A stretch of 64,000 nucleotides of DNA from Streptococcus cuniculipharyngis (GTDB taxonomy: Bacteria > Bacillota > Bacilli > Lactobacillales > Streptococcaceae). This document shows, piece after piece, positions 47,860-59,021 of this stretch. The stretch covers positions 206,137 through 270,136 of the forward strand of contig NZ_VOHL01000002.1 in NCBI RefSeq assembly GCF_007859195.1, read 5' to 3'. The position numbers and the translations under genes were made by a program. The first letter of the stretch is position 1; each line of letters starts with the position of its first letter. Below the pieces are notes generated by a model. It had not been told where the DNA came from and did not search any database. It saw nothing but the letters and a program-made list of their open reading frames with translations.

Positions 47860-48012
47860 TTATCGTGTTTCTTTATGTAAGGTGTATTGTTTGCAATGCT
47901 TGCAAAATTTCTTAACTTCAAGCCGTGTCATCCTTGGATTGCTACTCAAACTAATCGAATAATTACGACTGCCACAATCCACACAGGCTAAACTTGCTTT
48001 TTTTTGTGCCAT
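47860..48012 (-). CDS. rpmG: Ribosomal protein L33
   Basis: A 50-residue L33 reading [20 protein letters not shown], with both zinc-binding pairs intact (CVDC and CKHC). It is therefore the zinc-containing (C+) type, which in Bacillus is the zinc-replete form. It lies 12 bp before secE, and the paralogue without Cys, if any, is outside this window. Confidence 0.95.
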   Translation of the reverse strand: MAQKKASLACVDCGSRNYSISLSSNPRMTRLEVKKFCKHCKQYTLHKETR

Positions 48013-48078
48013 AACGCCTCCGTAACCTTTATTTTACCATGCTTCTTGCTTTTCCGCAAGTCAGACTTATGGAAATAA

Positions 48079-48107
48079 AAAGCGGGAAGAAGGCTTCTTC
48101 TCGCTTT
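48079..48107 (-). terminator. gltX terminator
   Basis: Arms AAAGCGGGAAGAA/TTCTTCTCGCTTT (one wobble) with loop GGC, just after the gltX stop. Confidence 0.82.
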
Positions 48108-48112
48108 ACTAA

Positions 48113-49570
48113 TTAGGCTAATTTAGCCAACATCTCCGTCAAATGTTGGATTGACTTTTCTTGCCCCAAGAGATAGATGGTATTTGGCAAATCCGGACCG
48201 TGCATCTCACCAGACACGGCGATACGGATTGGCATAAAGAGGTTTTTCCCCTTAATTCCTGTTTCTTTCTGCACTGCCTTAATTTGTGGGGCAATGTTTT
48301 CTGCCAAGAAATCTGCTGCCGATAGTTCTGCCAATTTTTCCTTAAAGGCTGCCAAGACCGTCGGTACTGTTTCAGCCGCCATGACTTCCATAGCTTCTTG
48401 ACTCAAGGTTGGGAAATCTGTAAAGAAGAGATCGGTCAGAGGGACGATTTCATCAGCCGACGTCATTTGTGGCTGGTAGAGGGCCACCATGGCTTCTGCC
48501 TTATCCGTCAAACGACCTGCCTCAGCCAAATAAGGTTTGGTCAATTCAAAGATTGTCTGACTGTCACTACGTTTGATGTAGTCATTGCTCATCCAATCCA
48601 TCTTCTTCTGGTCAAAGGCTGCCGGTGATTTACTCAAACGGTTTTCGTCAAACAGGTCAATCAACTGCTCGTGAGAGAAGATTTCTTCCTCACCACCAGG
48701 ATTCCAGCCCAAGAGCGAAATAAAATTAAAGACAGCTTCTGGCAAGTAGCCTTTTTTACGATAGTCTTCAATAAATTGTAGGGTATTGGTGTCACGCTTG
48801 GACAGTTTTTTCCCTGTTTCTGAGTTGATAATGAGGGTCATGTGACCAAACTCAGGTGCTTCCCAACCCAAGGCTTCATAAATCATCAACTGCTTAGGCG
48901 TATTGGCGATGTGGTCATCCCCACGGATAACATGGGAAATCTCCATCAAATGGTCATCAATAACCACAGCAAAGTTATAGGTTGGGTAGCCATCTTTTTT
49001 CTGGATAACCCAGTCACCACCGATATTGACCCCTTCAAATTCAATCTCGCCCTTGACCATGTCAGTCCATTTATAGATACCCGCTTCATTGACCGCTAGA
49101 CGAACCGTAGGAACAATCCCTTGTGCCTCACGCTCCGCAATGTAGGCTGCCTTTTCATCCTCAGTCATGCCAAGAAATTCATTAACATAGCGTGGTGTTT
49201 CGCCCGCCGCTTCTTGACGTTCACGCTCTGCCGCCAATTCTTCTTCTGTCACATAAGACTTGTAGGCCAGGCCTTTTTCTAAGAGCTGGTCAACATATTT
49301 TTGGTAAATCTCTAAGCGTTCTGACTGACGATACTGGTCATGTGTTTCTGGACTTTCATCCCAATCAATCCCCAACCAACGTAAGTTTTCTAACTGCGAG
49401 CGTTCACCATCTTCCACATGACGCTTGCGGTCAGTATCCTCGATACGGATAATAAATTGCCCCCCATGATGACGAGCATAGAGGTAGTTAAACAAGGCTG
49501 TACGAGCATTTCCAATGTGAAGTAGCCCTGTTGGACTTGGTGCATAACGCACACGAATGGATTTAGACAT
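48113..49570 (-). CDS. gltX: Glutamyl-tRNA synthetase
   Basis: A 485-residue class I synthetase with [20 protein letters not shown] (HIGH-type motif) and KLSKRD (KMSKS-type motif, about residue 256). As in other Firmicutes it is expected to charge both tRNA-Glu and tRNA-Gln, the latter corrected by GatCAB. No T-box leader was seen upstream. Confidence 0.97.
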   Translation of the reverse strand: MSKSIRVRYAPSPTGLLHIGNARTALFNYLYARHHGGQFIIRIEDTDRKRHVEDGERSQLENLRWLGIDWDESPETHDQYRQSERLEIYQKYVDQLLEKGLAYKSYVTEEELAAERERQEAAGETPRYVNEFLGMTEDEKAAYIAEREAQGIVPTVRLAVNEAGIYKWTDMVKGEIEFEGVNIGGDWVIQKKDGYPTYNFAVVIDDHLMEISHVIRGDDHIANTPKQLMIYEALGWEAPEFGHMTLIINSETGKKLSKRDTNTLQFIEDYRKKGYLPEAVFNFISLLGWNPGGEEEIFSHEQLIDLFDENRLSKSPAAFDQKKMDWMSNDYIKRSDSQTIFELTKPYLAEAGRLTDKAEAMVALYQPQMTSADEIVPLTDLFFTDFPTLSQEAMEVMAAETVPTVLAAFKEKLAELSAADFLAENIAPQIKAVQKETGIKGKNLFMPIRIAVSGEMHGPDLPNTIYLLGQEKSIQHLTEMLAKLA

Positions 49571-49675
49571 GTCTTTCTCCTGTATCTAGTAAATTTTTCA
49601 ATCCCTTTTATTATACCATAAAAGCGGCCAAGACGGGGAAGAATTGACCACTCAACCCTCAAGGGAAAACTCGTC

Positions 49676-49840
49676 TTAATCTACTGTCCAATCACCAATA
49701 TTTTGCTCTGATGGAAAACTACTCCACATCATGAGGGGCCACAGAGGTCTGATTGGTTCAGATAAATCTTCCAAAATAAGGGTGTTTTTCCCTCCCTCTA
49801 ATCCTTTGACAATCAAAGTTTCCACCCCTTCATCTGCTCG
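49676..49840 (-). pseudogene. Gene fragment of unknown family upstream of gltX
   Basis: The gap 49571-49956 has no intact gene. Its minus strand stays open for 54 codons with protein-like content (for example KGLEGGKNTLILEDLSEPI and MWSSFPSEQNIGDWTVD) before a stop at 49676, and is cut by a TAG at 49841 upstream. There is no ATG; only GTG or TTG could start it. It reads like the C-terminal piece of a decayed gene. I do not recognise the family. Confidence 0.4.
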
Positions 49841-49848
49841 CTATCGCA

Positions 49849-49923
49849 TGAAAACGCTCCACTCAAAAAATGTGAAAAATTTTACTAATTAGACTGCTTT
49901 TTCTGGTGAGAATATGGTATAAT
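49849..49923 (+). promoter_or_regulatory. Promoter region of the formate/nitrite channel with weak cre-like site
   Basis: An extended -10 TATGGTATAAT (TATAAT 49918-49923) lies 33 bp before the start; no good -35 is visible. TGAAAACGCTCCAC (49849-49862) matches the first ten defined bases of cre but not the end. Confidence 0.45.
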
Positions 49924-49956
49924 AGCTATGCTTTATTAAGAAATAGGAGAGAAAAA

Positions 49957-50769
49957 ATGAAAGACAATTATAATGTTTACAATAGTGAACTCCTCAGTAG
50001 TCTGGCCAAAAGCATCGAGAAAAAAGATGACCTCTCTCGCCACAACTATCTAAAATATGCTGTGCGCTCAATGCTTGCGACCATGTTCTTGACTTTGGGA
50101 ACTGCTGTAGCTTTTTATATTGCATCTTACAGCGATAACCTGGCCCCCCATTCTGGTAAATTGCTCTATGCCTTTATGTTTAGCTGGTCCTTGGTTATGA
50201 TTGTCTACATGAATGCAGAGCTTGGGACGTCAAACATGATGTATATGACTAGCGCCGTTTATAATAAAAAATTACGCTTCTTGACGGCTGGTAAGATTCT
50301 AGCAACCTGTATCTTCTTCAACTTTGTTGGTGCGGTTATCTTCGCTTGGCTCATGTCAAAAACCACACCCTTTAGTCATTTGCCGGCGGATAGCTATCTC
50401 TTTGAAGCTGTAAGTGCCAAGCTGGCTAAATCGCCAATGACCCAATTGATTGAAGGAATTTTTGCCAATATCGTGGTTAACACAGCTGTCTTTGTCGCCT
50501 TGCGAATGAAGGATGATATTGGCAAGGTCTTCTCAATGGTCTTTATCATCTACATTTTTGCTTTCTTGGGCTTTGAGCACGTTATCGCCAACTTCGTTTC
50601 CTTCCCGCTAGCTTTCTTTGCCAATGGTGGACCGGTTGAGGGCATGACCGTCATGAGTGTCATCTCTAACTTCTTCTTTGCTGGTCTTGGTAACTATATC
50701 GGTGGTGGTTTGATTATTGGTCTGCTTTATAGCTGGCTCAATCGCTCATCTGAAATCTATGTGGACTAA
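49957..50769 (+). CDS. Formate/nitrite transporter family channel
   Basis: A 270-residue FNT channel with six membrane helices and family-type segments such as NAELGTSNMMYMTSA (the slit region) and GNYIGGGLIIGLLYSW at the end. FNT pentamers pass formate, nitrite, hydrosulfide or lactate. The start MKDNYNVYN at 49957 is set by AGGAGAG; the frame is open from 49906. With pflB in the genome, formate export is the natural guess. Confidence 0.86.
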   Translation: MKDNYNVYNSELLSSLAKSIEKKDDLSRHNYLKYAVRSMLATMFLTLGTAVAFYIASYSDNLAPHSGKLLYAFMFSWSLVMIVYMNAELGTSNMMYMTSAVYNKKLRFLTAGKILATCIFFNFVGAVIFAWLMSKTTPFSHLPADSYLFEAVSAKLAKSPMTQLIEGIFANIVVNTAVFVALRMKDDIGKVFSMVFIIYIFAFLGFEHVIANFVSFPLAFFANGGPVEGMTVMSVISNFFFAGLGNYIGGGLIIGLLYSWLNRSSEIYVD

Positions 50770-50775
50770 TAGAAA

Positions 50776-50807
50776 AAAACAAGCTTTTGCAAAAGCTTGT
50801 TTTTTTG
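50776..50807. terminator. Bidirectional terminator between the FNT channel gene and radA
   Basis: Perfect 13-bp arms AAAACAAGCTTTT/AAAAGCTTGTTTT with T-runs on both strands between convergent genes. Confidence 0.92.
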
Positions 50808-50813
50808 TCAGCA

Positions 50814-52181
50814 TCAGCCCTTGAAAACCTGTTGTAAGACATCATTGACCCTGGCAAGGCCAATCACTTCTATCCCTTTGGGAATGTCTATGCCTGACAG
50901 GGAATTCTTAGGCACATAAATTTTAGTAAAGCCTAGTTTGACAGCTTCATTGATCCGTTGTTCAATGCGTGTGACACGGCGAATCTCACCAGTCAAACCA
51001 ATCTCACCAATAAAGGCTTCCTGAGGATTGGTCGGCTGCTCCTTGTAACTCGACACCAAGGCAACTGCTACCGCCAAATCAATGGCTGGCTCATCTAATT
51101 TGACCCCGCCAGCTGACTTGAGGTAGGCATCCTGGTTTTGCAAGAGCAGGCCACAACGTTTCTCCAAGACAGCCATAATCAGACTGACGCGGTTAAAGTC
51201 CAAACCAGTGGTTGTTCGCTTGGCATTACCAAAAACAGTCGGCGTGACCAAAGCCTGTACTTCGGCTAGAATCGGACGTGTTCCCTCCATGGTCACGACA
51301 ATGGCAGAACCTGTCGCCCCATCCAAACGTTCCTCCAAAAAGACCTGACTAGGGTTGAGTACTTCTACTAGACCAACTGACTGCATTTCAAAAATCCCAA
51401 TTTCATTGGTGGAACCAAAGCGATTTTTAACCGCACGCAGGATACGAAAGGTATGGTGGCGCTCCCCTTCAAAATACAGTACCGTGTCCACCATATGTTC
51501 CAACATGCGGGGACCAGCCAGTGTCCCTTCCTTAGTCACATGCCCCACGATGAAAATGGCAATATCATTAGTCTTGGCCAGCTGCATTAACTCAGCAGTG
51601 ACTTCACGCACCTGACTGACCGAGCCTTGAACACCAGAAATTTCCGGACTCATGACCGTCTGAATGGAGTCGATAATCAAAAAATCTGGTGCCAACTTTT
51701 CAATCTCTGCACGAATGCTCTGCATATTGGTTTCCGCATAGAGATAAAAATCATTGTCAATCTTACCCAGACGCTCACTGCGTAATTTAATTTGCTGGGC
51801 GGATTCCTCACCTGAGACATAAAGTACTGTTCCCTTGTCAGCCAGCTGGGTGGATACCTGCAAGAGTAGGGTGGATTTCCCAATACCCGGATCACCCCCA
51901 ATCAAGACAAGACTACCAGGAACAACGCCTCCGCCCAAAACTCGGTTAAATTCCTCCATGTCCGTCTTGGTCCGCTCCACCTGAATGGAATGAACCTCAT
52001 TGAGTTTCATGGGCTTGGTCTTTTCACCCGTCAAGGAAATACGGGCATTTTTGACTTCGGCAACTTCCACCTCTTCAACAAAAGACGACCACTCCGAACA
52101 ATTAGGACAACGTCCCAAATACTTGGGCGAGTGGTAGCCGCACTCCTGACAAATAAAGGTTGTTTTTTTCTTAGCGATGAT
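50814..52181 (-). CDS. radA: RadA recombination helicase, non-canonical start
   Basis: RadA is a RecA-like branch-migration helicase used in recombination and transformation. The C4 zinc finger (CQEC then CPNC), Walker [13 protein letters not shown], the RadA KNRFG motif ([10 protein letters not shown]) and a Lon-type C-terminal domain are all seen. The zinc finger is complete only if translation begins at one of three successive ATC codons (52184, 52181, 52178), two to eight bases after a perfect AGGAGG; a TAG sits right upstream and no ATG/GTG/TTG exists before residue 21. 52181 is chosen (455 residues, start then [14 protein letters not shown]). A TTG at 52118 would lose half the finger. 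Confidence 0.85.
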   Translation of the reverse strand: MIAKKKTTFICQECGYHSPKYLGRCPNCSEWSSFVEEVEVAEVKNARISLTGEKTKPMKLNEVHSIQVERTKTDMEEFNRVLGGGVVPGSLVLIGGDPGIGKSTLLLQVSTQLADKGTVLYVSGEESAQQIKLRSERLGKIDNDFYLYAETNMQSIRAEIEKLAPDFLIIDSIQTVMSPEISGVQGSVSQVREVTAELMQLAKTNDIAIFIVGHVTKEGTLAGPRMLEHMVDTVLYFEGERHHTFRILRAVKNRFGSTNEIGIFEMQSVGLVEVLNPSQVFLEERLDGATGSAIVVTMEGTRPILAEVQALVTPTVFGNAKRTTTGLDFNRVSLIMAVLEKRCGLLLQNQDAYLKSAGGVKLDEPAIDLAVAVALVSSYKEQPTNPQEAFIGEIGLTGEIRRVTRIEQRINEAVKLGFTKIYVPKNSLSGIDIPKGIEVIGLARVNDVLQQVFKG

Positions 52182-52292
52182 GATTTCCTCCTATAACTCA
52201 CATTCTAACATTTGACAGTAGGCAATGGTTTCTCTGGGGACAAATTGGTCCATCAACCTATCGTGACAGACCATAGAAGTCTGCCTGATAGC

Positions 52293-52739
52293 CTACTTCC
52301 CTGTACTGCCAAATCCACCCGTGCGAACACCCGTCGCCTCATCGCCATCAGCCAGTAGGAAAGGAGCGAAAACTGCCTGGACAATCCTTTCGCCTACTGC
52401 TAAGGTCACTGGCTGGTCGGTAATGTTTTGCATTTGAGCAAAGATATGGCCTTCATTGGCTGGATTGTTATAATAATCGCCGTCAATCACCCCAACCGAG
52501 TTAATCAAGACCAAACCTTTCTTACGAGGGTTGGACGAACGATCATAGAGATAGAGTACTTCTCCCGCCTGCATATAGGCCTTGACCCCTGTCGGCACCA
52601 GCTTGATTTCCCCTGGTGCAAGGACCACCTCCTCTGCCACTTTCAAATCATAGCCTGCAGCCTGAGCGGTTTCTCGTTTGGGCAATAATCTTTCATCAGT
52701 GAACTGACTGACCAGTTCAAAACCACGCACTTTTGTCAT
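52293..52739 (-). CDS. dut: dUTP diphosphatase
   Basis: A 148-residue trimeric dUTPase hydrolysing dUTP to dUMP. Motifs in order are AAGYDLKVAEE, DRSSNPRKKGL (Ser-Asn rather than the more common Ser-Ser/Gly in motif 2), GVIDGDYYNNP and the C-terminal RTGGFGSTGK. The start is 52739 with GAGG upstream; the frame continues open to 53018 but not as dUTPase. It probably shares a transcript with radA, 111 bp downstream. Confidence 0.94.
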   Translation of the reverse strand: MTKVRGFELVSQFTDERLLPKRETAQAAGYDLKVAEEVVLAPGEIKLVPTGVKAYMQAGEVLYLYDRSSNPRKKGLVLINSVGVIDGDYYNNPANEGHIFAQMQNITDQPVTLAVGERIVQAVFAPFLLADGDEATGVRTGGFGSTGK

Positions 52740-52880
52740 CATAACCTCTTTTCTAGTCTCTCCTATCATTATACAAAAGAATAGGGAAAAACTCAAAAAT
52801 GATAAGCAATATAAATCGGTGGTCATCTGAGGCCATTTATGATATAATGAAAGCGATACAAGCTTCTTAAAGGAGGTTAT

Positions 52881-53897
52881 ATGACCAAGCAAGCAATTGC
52901 TGTTCTCGGCCCAGGTTCTTGGGGAACAGCACTGGCCCAAGTTCTCAATGACAATGGCCATGATGTCAGAATTTGGGGAAATATTCCCCAGCAAATTGAC
53001 GAAATCAATCAACAACATACCAATTCACACTATTTCAAGGACCTTGTTTTAGATGAAAACATCAAGGCCTATACGGACTTAAAGCAAGCCTTGGCTGATG
53101 TTGACGCTGTGCTCTTTGTTGTGCCAACCAAGGTCACACGATTGGTTGCCCAGCAAGTGGCTCAAACCTTAGACCATCAAGTGACCATCATGCACGCCTC
53201 AAAAGGCCTAGAACCTGGCACCCACCAACGATTGTCCAGTATTTTAGAAGAAGAAATCCCTTCAACTCTTCGCCATGAGGTGGTAGTGGTCTCAGGACCT
53301 AGCCACGCTGAGGAAACCATTGTCCGTGACATCACGCTGATTACCGCTGCCTCAAAAGATTTAGAGCAGGCCAAGTATGCCCAACACCTTTTCAGCAACC
53401 ACTACTTCCGTCTCTATACCAATACCGATGTTATTGGTGTTGAAACGGCTGGTGCCTTGAAAAATATCATTGCCGTTGGAGCTGGTGTTTTACAAGGCTT
53501 GGGTTATGGCGACAATGCCAAGGCTGCTATCATTACTCGGGGCTTGGCTGAAATCACTCGGCTCGGGGTCAAATTAGGGGCTGATCCCTTAACCTATAGT
53601 GGCCTATCGGGGGTCGGGGACCTCATTGTCACCGGAACATCTGTTCACTCTCGAAATTGGCGAGCCGGCTATGCCCTAGGCCAAGGGGAAAAACTGGCCG
53701 ATATTGAAAAAAATATGGGCATGGTCATTGAAGGCATTTCCACAACCAAGGTTGCCTATGAAATTGCTCAGGAACTGGGGGTCTACATGCCCATTACCAC
53801 TGCCATCTACCAGGTCATCTATGAAAATGCTGATATCAGAACTAGCATTCTCAACATGATGTCCAATGAATTCCGCTCCGAAAACGAGTGGCAATAA
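52881..53897 (+). CDS. gpsA: Glycerol-3-phosphate dehydrogenase (NAD(P)+)
   Basis: A 338-residue enzyme reducing dihydroxyacetone phosphate to sn-glycerol-3-phosphate for lipids. The dinucleotide motif [15 protein letters not shown] and the catalytic-site [16 protein letters not shown] are clear. AAAGGAGG precedes the ATG. It is followed 28 bp later by galU, the usual streptococcal pair. Confidence 0.97.
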   Translation: MTKQAIAVLGPGSWGTALAQVLNDNGHDVRIWGNIPQQIDEINQQHTNSHYFKDLVLDENIKAYTDLKQALADVDAVLFVVPTKVTRLVAQQVAQTLDHQVTIMHASKGLEPGTHQRLSSILEEEIPSTLRHEVVVVSGPSHAEETIVRDITLITAASKDLEQAKYAQHLFSNHYFRLYTNTDVIGVETAGALKNIIAVGAGVLQGLGYGDNAKAAIITRGLAEITRLGVKLGADPLTYSGLSGVGDLIVTGTSVHSRNWRAGYALGQGEKLADIEKNMGMVIEGISTTKVAYEIAQELGVYMPITTAIYQVIYENADIRTSILNMMSNEFRSENEWQ

Positions 53898-53925
53898 TAT
53901 TGTTAATAACCAAGGAGAAACCACT

Positions 53926-54834
53926 ATGAAAAAAGTTAGAAAAGCTGTCATTCCTGCAGCCGGTTTAGGCACACGTTTCTTGCCGGCCACCAAGGCACTG
54001 GCCAAGGAAATGTTACCCATCGTTGACAAACCAACCATTCAATTTATCGTTGAAGAAGCCTTAAAATCTGGTATCGAAGATATCTTGGTGGTTACTGGTA
54101 AGGCCAAACGCTCCATCGAAGACCATTTTGACTCAAACTTTGAATTAGAATACAATTTGAAAGAAAAGGGGAAAAATGACCTCCTAAAACTCGTTGATGA
54201 AACCACTGGTATTCGCCTTCACTTCATCCGCCAAAGTCATCCGCGTGGACTAGGCGATGCTGTTTTACAAGCCAAGGCTTTCGTTGGTAACGAGCCCTTT
54301 GTGGTCATGCTGGGTGATGATTTGATGGACATTACCGATGACAAGGCTGTGCCATTAACCAAACAACTCATGAACGACTACGAGGCGACCCATGCGTCAA
54401 CGATTGCCGTTATGCCAGTTCCCCACGAAGATGTTTCTGCTTACGGAGTTATCGCTCCACATGGCGAGGGGATTAATGGACTTTACAGTGTGGATACCTT
54501 TGTTGAAAAACCAGCCCCAGAAGAAGCTCCAAGTGACTTGGCCATCATCGGTCGCTACCTATTAACACCTGAGATTTTTGAGATTTTGGAAAATCAAGCA
54601 CCGGGAGCAGGCAATGAAATTCAACTGACCGATGCCATTGACACCTTAAATAAAACACAACGTGTCTTTGCTCGTGTCTTCACTGGTAACCGTTATGATG
54701 TTGGTGATAAATTTGGCTTTATGACCACATCTATCGACTATGCCCTCAAACATCCACAGGTCAAAGACAACCTTAAACAATATATTATTGACCTTGGTAA
54801 GAAATTAGAACAGGCTGATAAAAAAAGTAAATAG
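53926..54834 (+). CDS. galU: UTP-glucose-1-phosphate uridylyltransferase
   Basis: A 302-residue enzyme making UDP-glucose for capsule, glycolipid and teichoic-acid precursors. The nucleotide motif [20 protein letters not shown] and [11 protein letters not shown] are typical. The start is at 53926 with AAGGAG; an in-frame extension to 53866 lies inside gpsA. A strong terminator follows. Confidence 0.97.
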   Translation: MKKVRKAVIPAAGLGTRFLPATKALAKEMLPIVDKPTIQFIVEEALKSGIEDILVVTGKAKRSIEDHFDSNFELEYNLKEKGKNDLLKLVDETTGIRLHFIRQSHPRGLGDAVLQAKAFVGNEPFVVMLGDDLMDITDDKAVPLTKQLMNDYEATHASTIAVMPVPHEDVSAYGVIAPHGEGINGLYSVDTFVEKPAPEEAPSDLAIIGRYLLTPEIFEILENQAPGAGNEIQLTDAIDTLNKTQRVFARVFTGNRYDVGDKFGFMTTSIDYALKHPQVKDNLKQYIIDLGKKLEQADKKSK

Positions 54835-54836
54835 CT

Positions 54837-54867
54837 AAACTAGCTGAGCAAAGCTCAGCTAGTTTTT
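54837..54867 (+). terminator. galU terminator
   Basis: Perfect 13-bp arms AAACTAGCTGAGC/GCTCAGCTAGTTT with loop AAA and a T-run. Confidence 0.92.
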
Positions 54868-54873
54868 CATTTA

Positions 54874-55548
54874 TTAGGTAAGATAAAATAGGACTAATAA
54901 GAGCAGGCATAGGATTAGGTAAGCCATTCCAGCTAGCCAACGTCTTCTAACACTAACTAATGTCGAAGCCCAAGGAAGGGGGATAAAGAGACTGGCTAAA
55001 ACACCACCAATCAAGCCGCCTAAATGGCCAACTAGGCTGACATCTGGCATGAAGATATTGAATAAGAGATTGATAAAAAGCAAGGTCTGGTACTGACGAC
55101 CCAGCTGTCTCAAATAAGGATTCTTAGCCAAATAACCAACCACCACAATGGCACCAAACAAGCCAAAGAGTGAGGTTGATGCCCCCGCTGCTAGAACACT
55201 TGGCGTCAAAGACATGGTCAAGAGATTACCAAAAATTCCCGCCAAAAGGTAAAGAAGTAAAAAACGTCTTGATCCCCACAAATCCTCAGCCAAATGCCCT
55301 AAGAAATAGAGGGTCAGGCTATTCATCAGCAGATGTTGCCAACCAATATGCACAAAAATTGGGGTGATTAACCGCCACAGCTGACTGGGGAAAGCCTTAA
55401 CCACTTCCCCATACATGCCACCAAAAGTAAAAATAGCTTGGGCTGATGTTGCCCGTCCCAAATAAATCACTTGCATCAGGAAAAACATGCTGACCGTCAC
55501 AACCAAAAGAAAGGTCGTTGCCGGATATTTTTTCCATTCAGTTATCAT
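54874..55548 (-). CDS. Rhomboid family intramembrane serine protease
   Basis: A 224-residue protein with six to seven hydrophobic helices. The catalytic Ser is in AAGASTSLFGLFG and the catalytic His in VGHLGGLIGG; the first-loop WRLITPIFVH and HLLMNSLTL segments are typical. It cleaves membrane proteins within the bilayer; the substrate is unknown. Its ATG overlaps the end of the cyclo-ligase gene (ATGA), a pairing common in streptococci. Confidence 0.92.
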   Translation of the reverse strand: MITEWKKYPATTFLLVVTVSMFFLMQVIYLGRATSAQAIFTFGGMYGEVVKAFPSQLWRLITPIFVHIGWQHLLMNSLTLYFLGHLAEDLWGSRRFLLLYLLAGIFGNLLTMSLTPSVLAAGASTSLFGLFGAIVVVGYLAKNPYLRQLGRQYQTLLFINLLFNIFMPDVSLVGHLGGLIGGVLASLFIPLPWASTLVSVRRRWLAGMAYLILCLLLLVLFYLT

Positions 55549-56105
55549 AAAATCAATACCTCTCCAACCCTAATATCATGTGCTTCTGGCTGAAAATTCA
55601 ACTGCTGACAGGGATAAACTGTAGAGACTGTTCTCCCCTCAAAATCAGCCAAATACCGATCATAATAGCCACCACCAAAACCGATGCGATAGCCAGCCGC
55701 ATTCACCGCCAGGGCTGGTACATGAATCAAGTCAATCTTGTTCTTTGCAACCCCCTCAGAGGATAAAGGTTCCCAAATCCCAAAATGATTTTTTTGCAAC
55801 TGATCTGGCTGATAAGGAACAAACATCATTTTTCCTTGGGGAAAGATTTTAGGAACCAAGATTTCCTTGCCTGCTGACAGGGCTGCTTGAATCACTAGCT
55901 GCGTGTCATATTCAAAATCAAAGGCCAAGTAAGTGGCTAAACAGCTAGCCTCCTTATAGGCAGGAAGGGCCAAAAAAGCCTGTAACAAGGCCTGATCCAT
56001 CCCAGCTTTCAGATGTCTATCTTGACTTTTTAAGGCTCTTAAAGCCCTTTGAGCAAGGTCTTTTTTCCTCAAATCGTCACTCTGTTCCCTTCTCTGTTGC
56101 TTCAA
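55545..56105 (-). CDS. 5-formyltetrahydrofolate cyclo-ligase family protein
   Basis: A 186-residue enzyme converting 5-formyl-THF to 5,10-methenyl-THF with ATP. The Arg/Lys-rich ATP loop [15 protein letters not shown] near residues 11-25 and the C-terminal [15 protein letters not shown] are the family marks. The called ATG makes it overlap plsX by 29 bp and adds about ten residues to the usual N-terminus, so an internal start is possible. Confidence 0.88.
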   Translation of the reverse strand: MKQQRREQSDDLRKKDLAQRALRALKSQDRHLKAGMDQALLQAFLALPAYKEASCLATYLAFDFEYDTQLVIQAALSAGKEILVPKIFPQGKMMFVPYQPDQLQKNHFGIWEPLSSEGVAKNKIDLIHVPALAVNAAGYRIGFGGGYYDRYLADFEGRTVSTVYPCQQLNFQPEAHDIRVGEVLIL

Positions 56106-57087
56106 AAGTCGTCACCAACTGGGTCACAACCTCGGTCGCCAACATCTTGCGTGTCTGCTTGATGGTGTGATAAATCGCCTGACTATCACTGGAACCATGA
56201 GCCTTAATAACCGGTGCTTTGACGCCAAACAGTACCGCACCACCAGCACTAGAATAGTCCAAACTATCCTTCATGCCACGCAGACTATCCTTAACCAAGA
56301 GAGCTCCTAGCTTGGTTCTTAGACCACCACCTGTCAAAGTCGTTTTCAACTGGCCAAGGATAGCCATGGCCGTCCCTTCCATGGTTTTCAGGACAGCATT
56401 TCCCGTAAAACCGTCTGCAACGATAACATCAGCAACACCAGCCATCAAATCCCTGGCCTCAACATTACCAACAAAATGTAAACTGTCATCATTGGCCAAG
56501 AGGTCATAGGCTTCCTTGCGTAGTGGGTCACCCTTGCTAGCCTCGGTACCATTGTTGAGCAGACCAATACGCGGCTTGTCAATGTTGCGGACATATTTGG
56601 CATAGAAACTACCCAAGATAGCGTATTGGTGCAAATGCTTGGGAGTATTTTCAGCATTAGCTCCTAAATCTAACATGTCAAAACCTTGACCATCCGTCGT
56701 CGGTAGGGTGGATAGGAGACCTGGACGATCAATGCCCTTAATCCGCCCGACCACAAACAAGCCTGCCGCTAGTAAAGCCCCCGTATTGCCGGCCGACACA
56801 ATAGCATCTGCTTCGCCATTTTTAACAGCCTTGGCTGCCAAAACCATGCTAGCCTCTTTCTTTTGCCGAATGGCCTTGGCTGGCTCGTCATCTGAAGCAA
56901 TTTTTTCCCTCGTATGAATGATGGTCACTCGCTCCTTGCTGGTCAGATAAGGACGAATTTTGTCCTCATCACCATAGAGTTGAATTTCAATATCATCAAA
57001 GGCCGCTAGGGCTTGGTTAACCCCCTCAACAATCGCCTGAGGAGCATGGTCACCACCCATCGCATCAATTGCAAGTCGTTTTCTCAT
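56077..57087 (-). CDS. plsX: Phosphate acyltransferase PlsX
   Basis: A 336-residue enzyme making acyl-phosphate from acyl-ACP, the first step of phosphatidic acid synthesis in Firmicutes. It opens [19 protein letters not shown] and contains [13 protein letters not shown] and [14 protein letters not shown]. Usually an acyl carrier protein gene follows plsX; here the folate gene overlaps its end instead. It lies 42 bp after recO. Confidence 0.95.
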   Translation of the reverse strand: MRKRLAIDAMGGDHAPQAIVEGVNQALAAFDDIEIQLYGDEDKIRPYLTSKERVTIIHTREKIASDDEPAKAIRQKKEASMVLAAKAVKNGEADAIVSAGNTGALLAAGLFVVGRIKGIDRPGLLSTLPTTDGQGFDMLDLGANAENTPKHLHQYAILGSFYAKYVRNIDKPRIGLLNNGTEASKGDPLRKEAYDLLANDDSLHFVGNVEARDLMAGVADVIVADGFTGNAVLKTMEGTAMAILGQLKTTLTGGGLRTKLGALLVKDSLRGMKDSLDYSSAGGAVLFGVKAPVIKAHGSSDSQAIYHTIKQTRKMLATEVVTQLVTTFEATEKGTE

Positions 57088-57129
57088 CTTTCATATCCTT
57101 TCTACTAATCGTTTTATTATATCATGATT

Positions 57130-57894
57130 TCAGCTATTTTTCTGCATCATGTGACCCCATCCCTGTAAATCATCAATAAATTTTTTACTTTTCAAATGAA
57201 TCCCAACATATTCTTCATAGATTTGATCGATGAAATCACGGAGTTCTTTTTTTATGCCCGGCTGCAACCTAATCTGCTTTAGCTCCGAAAATTGCATGTG
57301 CTGAAATTTGTTCAATAAATAAGGAACATTGGGATTTAAGTGGCTGCGACGGGGATCCCTGTCATAATGTTGCGGACAAAGTAAGCCAGCATAAGTAAAT
57401 GAAAAATCAAAGGCTTGCCCTACCTGATGGCAAACCAAGCAATCATGAAAATTCAAACTGACCCCAAACCGTTCCAAAATTTGTATTTCAAAAATATTGG
57501 TCAAAACCTCATAATCCAAGCCCTGCTCCATTAAATCCAAGGTTTTCACCAAAAAAGCAAACAGATGAGGGTCATAGGTTCCATCAGTAATGGCCGCATC
57601 TGCCAGAGAAAGCAGATAAGTTGCATAAGCCAAGGAAAAAATATCTGATTGAATCCCATGAAATGTTCTCACCTGACCATAATCTTCAATATAAGACAGG
57701 CCTTCATCATTAACCTTTACGATAAAATCAGCTATCACTAAAGGTTGAATCACCGAGGCTAATTTTGAGCGACTTGCATGTTTAACAAAAAACATGCGCT
57801 TTCCCGCCGCTTCCGTAAATATTTTAACCAGCTTGTCATCTTCCCTAAAATTACGGTTATAAAGAATCAAACCACGTGTCTCCTGCATTACCAT
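57130..57894 (-). CDS. recO: DNA repair protein RecO
   Basis: A 254-residue RecO that loads RecA on SSB-coated DNA with RecR. An N-terminal OB fold (about 1-80, [19 protein letters not shown]) is followed by a helical domain with a Cys pair (CLVC, with a later lone CPQH), a partial version of the zinc site of other RecO proteins. The start could be the first or third codon (both ATG). It lies upstream of plsX in the conserved recO-plsX order. Confidence 0.93.
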   Translation of the reverse strand: MVMQETRGLILYNRNFREDDKLVKIFTEAAGKRMFFVKHASRSKLASVIQPLVIADFIVKVNDEGLSYIEDYGQVRTFHGIQSDIFSLAYATYLLSLADAAITDGTYDPHLFAFLVKTLDLMEQGLDYEVLTNIFEIQILERFGVSLNFHDCLVCHQVGQAFDFSFTYAGLLCPQHYDRDPRRSHLNPNVPYLLNKFQHMQFSELKQIRLQPGIKKELRDFIDQIYEEYVGIHLKSKKFIDDLQGWGHMMQKNS

Positions 57895-57913
57895 AGTTTC
57901 TATTATATCAAAA

Positions 57914-57939
57914 AAATCACTAGAACGTTCTAGTGATTT
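57914..57939 (-). terminator. prs terminator
   Basis: A perfect palindrome with AAATCACTAGAACG arms, followed by TTTTTT on the minus strand. Confidence 0.88.
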
Positions 57940-57954
57940 GATTTTTTAAGCTTA

Positions 57955-58923
57955 TTACTTAGCATTAGCTAATTCAAACAATGGAGAAAGTGGGCGTTTT
58001 TCATGGATACGAATAATGGCTTCAGCAATCAAATCTGTAATCGAAATTTGTTCAATCTTGTCAATCAAACGCTCTTCAGGCAAATAAATCGTATCCAGTA
58101 CAACTAATTTTTCAATAGCTGACTGTTGAATATTATCCATAGCCGGACCTGATAGGACAGGATGGGTGCATGAAGCATAAACACGTGTTGCACCTGCAGC
58201 AGCCAAGGCATCGGCTGCATGAGCAATAGTACCTGCCGTATCAATCATGTCATCAATTAAAATACAAGTCTTACCTTCCACATTACCGATAATATTCATC
58301 ACTTCGCTGGTATTCATCTTATCCACACTACGACGTTTATCAATAATAGCAATCGGTGTCTTCAAAAATTGAGCTAACTTACGAGCACGTGTTACACCGC
58401 CATGGTCAGGACTAACCACTACATACTCTTCCCCTTCCATTCCACGTCTCACAAAATAATCGGCAATCAGAGGTGCTCCCATCAAATGATCCACCGGAAT
58501 GTCAAAGAATCCTTGAATCTGTGCTGCATGCAAATCCACAGTCAACAAGCGATCAACACCCGCTACTTGTAACATATTAGCGACCAGTTTTGAGGTAATT
58601 GGCTCACGCGAACGGGCCTTACGATCCTGACGAGCATAACCATAATAAGGCATGACCACACTGATTGATTCTGCACTAGCGCGTTTCAAAGCATCCACCA
58701 TAATTAAGATTTCCATCAAATTATCATTAACTGGTGAACTTGTTGACTGCAAGATAAAAACATGGTGGCCCCGAATAGACTCTTCAATATTAACCTGCAA
58801 CTCACCATCAGAAAATTGACGAACACTTGACTTCCCAAGCTCAATTCCCATCGTACTTGCTACTCTTTGCGCCAACTCTTGATTTGACGATAGAGCAAAC
58901 AATTTTAGGTTTGAATATGACAT
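57955..58923 (-). CDS. prs: Ribose-phosphate pyrophosphokinase
   Basis: A 322-residue class I PRPP synthetase making PRPP from ribose-5-phosphate and ATP for nucleotide, His and Trp synthesis. [19 protein letters not shown] carries the ATP loop and [17 protein letters not shown] the PRPP loop. The start is 58923 with GGAGGAAATC directly upstream. Terminators on both sides make it monocistronic. Confidence 0.97.
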   Translation of the reverse strand: MSYSNLKLFALSSNQELAQRVASTMGIELGKSSVRQFSDGELQVNIEESIRGHHVFILQSTSSPVNDNLMEILIMVDALKRASAESISVVMPYYGYARQDRKARSREPITSKLVANMLQVAGVDRLLTVDLHAAQIQGFFDIPVDHLMGAPLIADYFVRRGMEGEEYVVVSPDHGGVTRARKLAQFLKTPIAIIDKRRSVDKMNTSEVMNIIGNVEGKTCILIDDMIDTAGTIAHAADALAAAGATRVYASCTHPVLSGPAMDNIQQSAIEKLVVLDTIYLPEERLIDKIEQISITDLIAEAIIRIHEKRPLSPLFELANAK

Positions 58924-59021
58924 GATTTCCTCCAAAGTTTTAGTCCACTACTATTTTAGCCTTTTTTTCCCTTTTTTTCAAATCAAAATGGCAAATCACC
59001 ACATAATCTTAACAAAACATA

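Noticed and set aside
52740..53018. Extended N-terminus of dUTPase
   Set aside because: The in-frame extension runs antisense into gpsA and has no resemblance to dUTPases; the ATG at 52739 has GAGG upstream.
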